Part shown: piece by piece, positions 54,611-63,314 of the stretch
Numbering within the stretch: position 1 is the first letter of the stretch
Layout of the letters: each line of letters starts with the position of its first letter
Assembly: GCA_039090855.1 (NCBI GenBank)
Contig: CM077010.1
Location: forward strand, 41,806,905-41,870,904
DNA from: Macrothele yani
Lineage: Eukaryota; Arthropoda; Arachnida; Araneae; Macrothelidae
Length of the DNA: 64,000 nucleotides
Direction: 5' to 3'
Made by a program: the position numbers and the translations under genes
Notes under the pieces: model-generated
Seen by the model: the letters and a program-made list of their open reading frames with translations, nothing else
Told to the model about the DNA's origin: nothing
The model's database searches: none

Positions 54611-57600
54611 ATGCGTCTTCGGCAGGCCCCTCCAATGCAGCGGGCCCCTCTAATGCTGTAGACCCTTCAAATACAGCAGGCCCCAGTCAAGAAGTTGTTG
54701 CAGGCCCCAGTCATGAAGTTGTTGCTGGCCCCAGCCACGTTGTTGAGGACCCCAGTTCCAAAGCTCCCATTGTTCCTCCATTGAATATGGGGGCTTACAT
54801 CCAAGTGCAGTCGGTGGCTCAGAACCGATTACAAACATTTAAGATTGTTTCGGAAGGGGAAACAGCGGTCTGTCTCTCCACATTTTTGAATGGCATACAA
54901 AATTCTTCTGTAAGCATTCTAGAACATGCACTGGCAGCCCACCCATCCATTAAAGTAAATGCATTTATGCAGGCAGCTTTTAAAAAGCCTAAACCCGATG
55001 ACCCGGAGGAATTTGATATATGTTCTCGGAATTTAAAAACAACTAATAAGCCAGTGTATCGGTCGACAAATCTCGGGGAATTTTTCGATATCATGTCCAG
55101 GAAACTACTCATTGAATGTTCTGAATGCGAACTGAAAGGATCAGGCTGGATGTTTTCTCACGTGGAGTGGTTCGAACTCCGGGTTAATCGGTTTAGGCCA
55201 TTGAAAGGAGGTTCCTTTATTATGCTTCCCAGCCATATTCAGAGGAAATATGCTGTCGTGAACGTTAAAAATTCAGATGCCTTCTGTTTCAAATATGCCG
55301 TGTGGACCCCACGTCTTCAAGATCAAAGAGGGCATCGAGAAAGGGTAGCCTCTTATCTAAACGATCCTTATTTTGAAGGCGGCTACAAGTGGGATTGTGT
55401 GGACTATCCCGTCAAAATTTCCGACATTCCAAAATTTTAGAAGTCTAACAATATCAGCATCAACATTTACGGGATAGATGAAGCTGGTAAAATATTTCCC
55501 ATTAAAGTATGTGAAAAAGAGCTGGCGGACCACAGAGATTTGTTGTATTTAGAAAATGGAGGTTGCAACCACTTTGCTTACATTACAAATTTTGAGCGGC
55601 TTATTTCCAGTCAATTGTCTTCCATCAAAAGTAAAGTACACATCTGCAAAAAATGTTTTAAAACTTATGATACGAGGTGCAATGGAGAGCAAAAATTAAA
55701 TGAGCACAAGAAATTATGCAATAAAAACAAGACGGTCCTCATCAAGATGCCAGAAGACAAGGAATTAACTTTTAAAGATTTCATATTCAGTCAGCGGGTT
55801 CCTTTTGTTGTGTACGCTGATTTTGAGAGCGTCTTAAAACCAGTTCAAGGTCCGATCCCGAATCCAAGCGAGTCCTTCACCACGCCAACCCAATCTCATG
55901 AAGTTATATCATATGCTTATTTCATAAAAGATGTGGAAGGTCATTATGATGTTTTCCGAACTCATAGAGCAGAGCAGGGAGTTGTGAGTCATTTCCTTCA
56001 CACTCTCAAAGAAGATGTGGAAGCTATTGAAAAAAATTATAAAATAAATATCCCTATGATTGCATTGACGGAGGCTGAAAAAGATGTCTATCGGAAAGCA
56101 AGCATATGTCATATTTGTGGTGAAGGTGGATATAACTCATGCAGCAAATCCAAAAAGAAAGTGGCGGACCACGATCATCGTACTGGGAAATTCAAAGGAC
56201 CCGCACATGCTTCTTGCAATATCAATTTCAAAAATCCTTCCTTTGTTCCAGTTCTGATGCATAACCTTTCGGGATACGACTCACATTTTATCATCAAGGA
56301 ATTAGATTGCCTTCCAGGAGAAATCAGCGTGATCCCCGAGTCGACCGAGAAATTTATTTCTTTTTCTAAAAAGATGGGTGGGCTTGAAGTTCGTTTCCTG
56401 GACAGTTTTCGATTCATGCCAAGCAGTTTATCGAAATTAGCAAATAATCTTCCGAGAACGCATTTTAAAATTACACGACAGCTTATTCCTCATGATGAAG
56501 AATTCAATCTCCTCACGCAGAAAGGCATCTTTCCCTATGACTACATTTCGTCCTATAACAAGTTAGAAGAAACTTCTTTACCTCCCCAAAAGGATTTCTT
56601 TAACAAATTAACGAATTGTCATATAACAGATGAAGAATATGAGCATGCCAAAAAAGTATGGGCGGTCATGAAGATTCAGAATTTAGGCCAGTATGCAGAT
56701 GTGTACTTAAAAACAGATGTGCTCATTTTGGCCGACGTGTTTGAAAATTTCCGAAATATTTGCCAGGACACTAATACTTTAGATCCTGCCTGGTTTTTCA
56801 GTTGTCCTGGCTTAAGTTGGTCCGCCATGCTCAAATGTACTAAAGTTTCTCTCCAGCTTTTAAGTGACTACGATATGCTACTTTTTCTGGAGAGCGGAAA
56901 GCGGGGTGGCTTGTGTATGTGTGTGAAGCGGCATGCTCAGGCCAATAATAAGTATCTGAAAAATTTTGATGCCTCCAAAGAAACCAGCTTCATCTCTTAT
57001 CTCGATTGCACGAACCTTTATGGGTATGGAATGAATGAGTCACTTCCGGTGAATAACTTCCGGTGGCTTTCCGATGAAGAACTGAAGCAGTTGGATGTCA
57101 CGTGTATAGCGGACGATGCCAGCACGAGATACTTTCTCGATGTTGACATCAGCTATCCTGACTCCCTTCACGATCTTCATTCGGATTTGCCTTTCTGTCC
57201 GGAAACGGAAGTAGTACCTGGAACCAGGCAGGTCAAATTATTAACTACTTTAAATAAAAAATCCAGGTACGTGGCTCATTATCGTCTTCTCAAACAGGCA
57301 GTCAAAGCGGGTCTCGTCATAACAAAAGTGCATCGAGGAATAAGCTTTGATCAAAGCAAGTGGTTGCAACCTTATATTCAGCTTAATACTGAAATGAGAA
57401 AGAGGGCAAAAAATGAGTTTGAGAAAGATTTTTTCAAATTGATGAACAATTCCGTTTTTGGCAAAACAATGGAAAATATTCGCAACCGAACCAAAGTTGA
57501 GCTGGTGTGCGAAGACAATCGACTGGAAAAGCTGCTCAGTAAGCCCAATTTTAAAGACCGCTCCATACTAAAAGATGAAGCTGATGGAAATTTTCTTGTG

Positions 57601-58257
57601 TCAATGCATTTTAATGTCACTCACCTCACCTTCAACAAACCCATTTATTTGGGAGTCGCCATTTTAGACATCTCTAAAACTAGAATGTACGACTTCCATT
57701 ATGAAGTGATGAGGCCTTTATATCGTGACAACATTTCCATTCTTTATATGGATACTGATAGTTTCTTCTATCACATCAAGACAGAAGATCTATATAAAGA
57801 TATGGAAAACATTAAAGATGAATTTGACACGAGTGATTTTTGCACAAGCCACCCGCTCTATTGTCTGAAAAATAAAAAAGTAATTGGGAAATTTAAAGAC
57901 GAGACCCAAGGAAGAGCCATAAAAGAATTTGTTGGTCTTAGACCGAAGATGTATGCTTTTGCTACAGAAGAAGAAGAAGTCAAAAAAGCTAAAGGCGTGA
58001 GCAAAACAGTAGTTTCCCAACAGCTTCGTTTGAATGATTTCAAGTCTTCTCTCATTCATATGCAAGAAAAGAAGAACATGAGCTATTGCATTCGAAGCAT
58101 GAAACATTCGGTTTTCACTGTTGCCACAAACAAAACATCTCTTAGCCCATATGACAACAAGCGAGTCGTATCCCAGGACAATATTCATTCTCTTCCTTAT
58201 GGGCATTATTCGTTAGAATCGGAAGAGCCTCCCCGGAAGAAATTTAAAACAAAATAG
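54574..58257 (+). pseudogene. polB: protein-primed family B DNA polymerase (Polinton PolB)
   Basis: Copies the element's DNA from a protein primer. The frame of 1,228 codons has one internal TAG at 55438-55440; the part after it is open for 905 codons from 55540. Before the stop is a low-complexity AGPSN/AGPSHEVV region and a conserved N-terminal domain (GWMFSHVEWFELRVNRFRPL). After it: zinc ligands CKKCF near 37; Exo I YADFE at 92-96; a Cys/His cluster (CHICGEGG to HASCN) at 190-227; Exo II NLSGYD at 242-247; Exo III YLKTDVLILAD at 389-399; Pol A LDCTNLYGYGMNE at 488-500; Pol B NNSVFGKTMEN at 636-646; Pol C YMDTDS at 736-741; and KAKGV. All catalytic acidic residues are present. The join to the finger segment also requires a frame change, so this copy is formally broken twice. 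Confidence 0.93.
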
Positions 58258-58480
58258 CTGCCTGTATTCGAACCACTCCATGTCGATAAACTGCTTGGCA
58301 TGGGGGTCCACACGGCACACTTTGCCCAGGAAGAGAATGAATAATTCAAGTCTTCACTCATTATTCGAGAAAACTTCCCTCAAGAAAAAAATTCTCTGCT
58401 CTATGAAATGCCTCCGTCATTTTTGCTGCTGCTCGCTTGGATTCATAGAAAAAAAAATTTCGTCTCAAAATGTTTGTTTT
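58258..58480. other. spacer after polymerase
   Basis: Short non-coding stretch. The segment AACCACTCCATG...GGGGTCCACACGGCA at 58270-58318 resembles, as complement, parts of the polymerase N-terminal coding region (GTGGAGTGGTTCGAA near 55164; CCGTGTGGACCCC near 55299), suggesting a small rearranged duplicate. Confidence 0.4.
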
Positions 58481-58487
58481 GCTCACG

Positions 58488-58800
58488 TAAAGATATTTCA
58501 TCTCAGTTGCATATATATTTCGTCTCAAAATTTTTACTCTGCTCATGCGAAGATATTTCGTCTCAAAATTTTTACTCTGCTCATGCGAAGATATTTCGTC
58601 TCAAAATTTTTACTCTGCTCATGCGAAGATATTTCGTCTCAATTTACTCATGCGAAGATATTTCGTCTCAAAATTTTTACTCTACTCATGCGAAGATATT
58701 TCGTCTCAAAATTTTTACTCTGCTCATGCGAAGATATTTCGTCACAATTTTCTCATGCGAAGATATTTCGTCTCGATTTGCTCACGCAAAGACTCAAAAT
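58488..58800 (+). repeat. 38-bp tandem repeat, about eight copies
   Basis: Unit GATATTTCGTCTCAAAATTT, TTACTCTGCTCATGCGAA; some copies lack the AATTTTTACTCTG part (28 bp). Because 38 is not a multiple of three, open frames of nearly 200 codons appear in all plus frames here; they are artefacts. Confidence 0.9.
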
Positions 58801-58887
58801 TTTTACTCTGCTCGCATACATTCTTTTCCTGTTGGAAGAAATTTGTCATGAAAAACCTCCTCTCAAATGACGTCATTTTAAAAATGT

Positions 58888-59136
58888 GTGGAGACAGTCC
58901 AATGTTTTTCTTTTTTTTCAAATTTGTTGCTGATCATAGTTTTAACTGTCTGTACAGAAATAACGAGTGATCACGTTGCTTTGAATCTGCATTCCTCAGG
59001 GAGTGAAATCCTTTCGGAACAAATCATTTTGAAAAGAACAGAAGTTCAGCTTTCGGGGTTGTCAAAGATGTATTTAGCGAGAAAAAAAAATTACAAGAGA
59101 AGGAACTTTAAAACCAGTAAAGTTTTTTTTTTTTAA
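58888..59136 (+). CDS. hypothetical small protein with hydrophobic N-terminus
   Basis: 82 codons. METVQCFSFFSN is followed by LLLIIVLTVCTEITSDH, which could serve as a signal peptide or membrane anchor, then a soluble part ending in a very basic tail (KMYLARKKNYKRRNFKTSK). It starts in a T-rich tract. I recognise no family, and it may be chance. Confidence 0.2.
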   Translation: METVQCFSFFSNLLLIIVLTVCTEITSDHVALNLHSSGSEILSEQIILKRTEVQLSGLSKMYLARKKNYKRRNFKTSKVFFF

Positions 59137-59413
59137 ATATAAATTGAGGAATGTTGTTACTTTAATATTGTGTCTTCATGTACGCATTTCTAGAAAATTT
59201 CTTTGTCAACGTAATTGGGGGGAGTAATTTTTCCCCAACATTTCAAAAGGGTAGGACCTTCTGACAGAACAAGCAGGTGGAGAAAGGGGGAAAAGCTGCC
59301 TACTCATCTCTCGGAAACCTGACGTCATACGCCTTATCGCAAGCCTGCCTGCCTGCCTGACTGACTCATTATCGCTTCGGTGCTTGGTGTGAGTGTGTTG
59401 ACCTGAAAAAAAA

Positions 59414-60010
59414 ATGTCTCTTCGTCATAACAAGGAAAATCTGAATTTTCGTTACTTTCAGCTCTTCTCCCCTGCTCAAGCGATTCATTACTATTCTCGT
59501 TTGGAAGATGAAGTGGAATATTTGAGTGGTGAATTCTCATAAAATAAAAATTTTCGGAAAGTGTTATAACATTCCTAGACAGCATGTTGCCTTCGGGGAC
59601 CCCAATCTGAAATACACTTTTAGCGGTTTGAGCTTGGACCTCATTGCTTCAAGAAATCAAGCTCGCTGTTGAGAAAGAATGACTTTCAACTTTGTTTTAA
59701 TAAACAAATACCGAACTGGAAAAGATAGCATCGGATATGGATAATGAATCAGATTTAGAACCTTTGTCGTGCATTGCTCTCGGGCAAGAAAGAGATTTTG
59801 TTTTTAAGAGAAACGGGTTTAAACCAGTTTCATTAACTCTGAGATCAGGTTCTCTACTCCAGATGCTTCCGCCAACAAATTCTTATTGGAGTCATGGTCT
59901 ACCGTGGCAAAAGAACGCTCAGCCCACTGTTTCAATGTCCGGAATGTCTCTTGCCCTATCGTGAATTGCCTAACAACATCATGGAGCATGATTCCATGAA
60001 TATTAAGTTT
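59414..60010 (+). pseudogene. AlkB-like (ALKBH2-type) 2-oxoglutarate/Fe(II) dioxygenase, broken
   Basis: AlkB enzymes remove alkyl groups from DNA or RNA bases by oxidation. Successive frames follow the ALKBH2 order: MSLRHNKENLNFRYFQLFSP, AIHYYSRLEDEVEYLSGEF (59414-59539), KIFGKCYNIPRQHVAFGDPN and KYTFSGLSLDL (59550-59638), LQEIKLAVEKE, FNFVLINKYRTGKDSIGYG, DNESDLEPLSCIALGQERDF, VSLTLRSGSLLQMLPPTNSY with WSHGLP, then FNVRNVS. The Asp of the iron-binding HxD motif and the distal His (SHGLP) are seen; the first His is lost at a break, and the final Arg motif is only partly kept. About five frame changes occur in 600 bp, more than in any neighbour. It lies between the polymerase and the capsid block, so it is probably element cargo, though a host-derived insert is possible. 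Confidence 0.8.
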
Positions 60011-60175
60011 AGCACTCACTGCGCCGTTGCTATGCTGCAGCCTGTGGTTGTAGCGGAATCTTTCGTTGCTGCTTCGAAGGAACTCATCTCCAAAGAATTT
60101 TTAGAATCTCTGGACATTACGAACTTGTTGAAAATGGTTCACGACATGCACGTAGCCCAATACGACTTGTATTGA
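59894..60175 (+). CDS. hypothetical open frame overlapping the AlkB end
   Basis: 93 codons. The first third overlaps the AlkB remnant in another frame and is probably spurious. The rest (MNIKFSTHCAVAMLQPVVVA, SFVAASKELISKEFLESLDI, MVHDMHVAQYDLY) has protein-like composition but no family that I recognise. It could be the end of a second gene. Confidence 0.25.
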   Translation: MVYRGKRTLSPLFQCPECLLPYRELPNNIMEHDSMNIKFSTHCAVAMLQPVVVAESFVAASKELISKEFLESLDITNLLKMVHDMHVAQYDLY

Positions 60176-60179
60176 GTTG

Positions 60180-61130
60180 GAGGAAACAGCAGCTGTTGAA
60201 AAAAGTCCTTTTTAGGGCTCCTAAAAATTTGGGTAAGGGAAGGGGGGAGGGAGGGAGGTAAATTACTGAAAAAAAAAGTAAATATTTTTTTGGAAATGTT
60301 TAAAGTAATTTTTTTTCTATTTCCAGAGCCTAAATTTAAGTGTAAGTATTTTATTCATTCTAAGATATAAATTTTGTGAAATTTTTTTTTTATTAACCTA
60401 AATTTAAGTGAAATTATGTTTTTTTATTGAAATGAGTCAAAATAATAAGTTTCAAGAATTTTAAAAGTAAAAGAAATTTCTTTTTTAAAATAGTAACAGA
60501 ATGAATTGATTTAATGGGGAACTAGTATTTTTTTGCTAAAGACTTTTCTTAAGGATATTTGGGTATTTATTAAGGGAAATGGGCCTGATGTTTTCCATCA
60601 GGCGGCCAATCGGGGGGATTTCCGACTGGTCTGAGAGCAATGCTTTACAGTATTGAGCCGAAACCAGAGTACACGGCTTATTTTCGGGGAGTTTGAAATG
60701 TTTCAAACTGACTCGCTTAATTCTTTTAGTTGAAAAAGAAGAAGCGCTCTCACTGAAGACCCCTCTAGCCTGGGAAAACTAAAGCAGTTGTGTTTTATAA
60801 AAAACTCTTTCCTTAGACATTTTTAGTACATCCAATTTTCAACTTTCAGGAACTTGCTATGACTGTTTTTACTACATTCTATTTCCAACTTTTTCGAAAA
60901 CGAACTTCAACAGATTTTTACTCGTTTCGAAACAGTCTTTTTATGTATACTAGTTTTCCCATGTTATTCTATGAGAATTTCCCTGCTTTTAATGAAATGT
61001 GTTTTCTCAAAGCTGTCCACTAAAAAAAAATGAAGTGTTCCATTTTTAACCCTAAGAAAGAATGAACTGTTCCGAAAGTGCATACATTTAAAAAAGAAAA
61101 AAAGAATGACACTTTTGTTCAACTAAATTT
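60180..61130. other. convergent intergenic region with hairpins
   Basis: Separates the plus-strand polymerase/AlkB side from the minus-strand capsid block. AT-rich, with GCCTGATG-tttt-CCATCAGGC (60580-60605) and GTTTGAAA-tg-TTTCAAAC (60691-60710) hairpins that could end transcripts. No gene seen. Confidence 0.45.
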
Positions 61131-61132
61131 TT

Positions 61133-61783
61133 TTAATATGGAATCCAATGAACATTTTTACATATTTTCTTAGAATTTGTCTTTTTTCGTTTAGAAGTTA
61201 CAACAGAATTTCCTTCTTGTACAGGAACTTTCAACATTTGTTTATTTTTAATGTACTTTTTGGGTAAATTAATGTCTTTTAATGCTTTTACAAATTCAGG
61301 AGGTATGTACAGCTTAGATCCCTTGCTTCGAAACATAGAGTCTATGAGGTCTACTATATTCGTGTTTTTTACAATGCGTCCATTATATTTAAATTCGGCC
61401 TTGGGACTCCAGTCAATAATATCAGAGTTCGTTTTAAAGACGTCCAGCACATTTCTTGCATTTCGTTTCAAGTTAGAAGGAACGGACTGAACGATAAGGT
61501 CTTCCACAACATCTTTTACTTTCTCGTCTTTGACATGTTCTTCTTTCACTGGTTCTTCAGTTCTCGATGGGGTTTCGTGAGATGCAACTGGAGGATTAAA
61601 ACTGGAAACATGAATGCGTTTATTCAAGACTTGATTATATAATTTCACTTTTACTTCGTCAGACTCTTTGCTTAGGAGAATTTTTTTCATTTCTTTGTCC
61701 AAGTCCGTTAGCGTTTCGTCTGTGGGCATATGACGGGAAATCCGTTCTTCGGGAATCAGAACCATTTTCTTTGCAAATTCCAT
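61133..61783 (-). CDS. conserved Polinton protein, unknown function (216 aa)
   Basis: Intact. Starts MEFAKKMVLIPEERISRHMP, then an acidic/basic coiled-coil-like part, a charged linker (EEPVKEEHVKDEKVKDVVED), and a C-terminal domain with VLDVFKTNSDIIDWSPKAEF, YIPPEFVKALKDINLPKKYI and the end NVHWIPY. This layout, with KMVLIPE at the start and a W-x-PY end, recurs next to capsid genes in arthropod Polintons to my knowledge, but its role is not established; a minor virion or scaffold protein is a guess. Its ATG overlaps the stop of the upstream gene (TAATG). Confidence 0.7.
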   Translation of the reverse strand: MEFAKKMVLIPEERISRHMPTDETLTDLDKEMKKILLSKESDEVKVKLYNQVLNKRIHVSSFNPPVASHETPSRTEEPVKEEHVKDEKVKDVVEDLIVQSVPSNLKRNARNVLDVFKTNSDIIDWSPKAEFKYNGRIVKNTNIVDLIDSMFRSKGSKLYIPPEFVKALKDINLPKKYIKNKQMLKVPVQEGNSVVTSKRKKTNSKKICKNVHWIPY

Positions 61784-62106
61784 TATTTCGTAAGCAGAGT
61801 CGTTAATACACTGAGAGCAGCGGGAATCAACACACCTAAAAATCCCCCTTTTTGAATAAGGAGTTTCCTCTTTTTATACAGAGGTGTCTTTTTTCGAGAG
61901 AGAGCTCGCAAGGTGTGCTTATGCCGTTGCAATGAATGTTTCTGGGTGGGAGTAAGCGGAACATTTCCTTTTAACGTATTCATACAAACTTCACATAGTG
62001 CTTTAATTCCACTTTTTCTACACTTCGATATTAGGTCTTTTAATACTTTTTTTGGACAGTGTTGAATCATACATAAAAGTTGGACCTGCTGCTTAGACAG
62101 CGTCAT
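61783..62106 (-). CDS. small basic protein with hydrophobic C-terminus (107 aa)
   Basis: Intact. N-terminal helical part (MTLSKQQVQLLCMIQHCPKK), a Cys pair (LCEVC), a strongly basic middle (HSLQRHKHTLRALSRKK, KKRKLLIQKGG) and a hydrophobic end (FLGVLIPAALSVLTTLLTK). It recurs in this position in Polintons and adintoviruses, where it is compared with small adenovirus core or membrane-active proteins; that comparison is by layout, not by clear similarity. Its stop overlaps the next start by one base. Confidence 0.65.
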   Translation of the reverse strand: MTLSKQQVQLLCMIQHCPKKVLKDLISKCRKSGIKALCEVCMNTLKGNVPLTPTQKHSLQRHKHTLRALSRKKTPLYKKRKLLIQKGGFLGVLIPAALSVLTTLLTK

Positions 62107-62131
62107 GATGAAAACTGAGACTTATTTCATT

Positions 62132-62774
62132 TCACCGAGGTTGATATATTACTTGAATGCCTCCCGGAAGTATCTGAGAGCGTAATCTTAATTCTTCCTT
62201 TGTCTCAGGTTTTAGATCAATCAATAAATAGCTGTAAGGGGATTTTGTGGCATCCATATACACTTCTTGAAAAAATTTAAGTTTGCTAGGGTACAACTGC
62301 CTCCCTAAATGAGTGATTTGATTCACATCTCTTCGTGATTTAAACAGAAACAAGTAATGAGCATTCAGGGAAATTTCTCGCATTTCTTTACCTTTATGAA
62401 AAATATTTTGAGTAATGAATATCACGGACACATTGAAATGATGACTCCTTCTAGTGAACAAGTGAGTCAATTTTTTATCACTTCCGCATTCAGTCATGAG
62501 ATCGTCAATGACAAACAGCGTTCTTCCTTTCACATAGTCACGGAAAATTAGAGGGGATGCCTTCCACAAATGTCACGTTTTCTATTTCATCATACAATGT
62601 TTGGTGAACCCCATAGAACCACACCACGTCTTCGGGAGGGGGAGAGATGACTTCCCCTTGATGCTGAAGTAAGCGCTTTACAAACTGGGTCTTTCCACTT
62701 CCCGTAGGACCCGCTATCAGAGCTGTGAAAGGATGTTGTAGTCTGGGCACTTCCATGTTGTCAACTGAGGTCAA
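62132..62774 (-). pseudogene. A32-like DNA-packaging ATPase with one frame change
   Basis: Drives the genome into the capsid. First frame (62774-62538): FTALIAGPTGSGKTQFVKRL with Walker A GPTGSGKT at 22-29, then VVWFYGVHQTLYDEI. Second frame (62569-62132): GRTLFVIDDLMTECG with Walker B, SVIFITQNIFHKGKEMR (sensor-type motif) and LLIDLKPETKEELRLR. Both frames overlap at 62538-62569, where one indel separates them. The total, about 215 residues, is the usual length. It sits 59 bp after the protease. Confidence 0.9.
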
Positions 62775-62833
62775 TCAAGAACTTACAAAATAATTTAAAG
62801 ACACATAAATTAGAGTTGAAATCAATTTTTATT

Positions 62834-63310
62834 TTAAATTCTAAATTTTGTTACAATTCCAAATTTATTTCGAACAAAATAATAGACACGCACGTCGTTT
62901 GTTTCAGATTTCCATCGAAAATTTCTTACAATGGAGTACAAGCTTTTTCCGCGACATCTAGAATAAAGGAAGAAAATACAAAATTGACCACATACGGCCG
63001 TAAACAAACTTTGAAGAGGTACATCATTAAAATTCATAGTTTCAAACTTGGAGACAAATTGAGCAATAGGTCCTTGAAAATATTCTGGAGAATGTCCGAA
63101 AGAATCAAAAAATTCCATTGTTTTTGGGTTTGACATATACATAGCCAACCAGTGTTTTCCAGGATTTCCATGTCGGTCTGTATTCACAACAAGGCATGCT
63201 GGGAACTTGACAATTCTCTTGGGAAGGCGGTCACAGGCAAACACTCCGAGGAAGGAACGTCGGGTCACGTGATCTTGCTTTAAGGACTTGGTTATTTGTA
63301 TACTGTTCAT
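62834..63310 (-). CDS. adenain-like cysteine protease (virion maturation)
   Basis: 158 residues and uninterrupted. I take the start at 63310 (MNSIQITKSLKQDHVTRRSF), 4 nt after the capsid stop; an upstream ATG at 63361 would overlap the capsid gene. The catalytic triad is visible: His53 in GKHWLAMYM, Asp69 in MEFFDSFG, Cys111 in VCGQFCIFFLYSRCRG, with a Gln (109) two residues before the Cys. The family (Ulp1/adenain fold) trims capsid precursors in adenoviruses and Polintons. It is the best-preserved complete gene here. Confidence 0.92.
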   Translation of the reverse strand: MNSIQITKSLKQDHVTRRSFLGVFACDRLPKRIVKFPACLVVNTDRHGNPGKHWLAMYMSNPKTMEFFDSFGHSPEYFQGPIAQFVSKFETMNFNDVPLQSLFTAVCGQFCIFFLYSRCRGKSLYSIVRNFRWKSETNDVRVYYFVRNKFGIVTKFRI

Positions 63311-63314
63311 TTCT

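Noticed and set aside
58280..58970. Overlapping open frames of 196, 147 and 141 codons
   Set aside because: They are the three frames of the 38-bp tandem repeat and carry no independent coding evidence.
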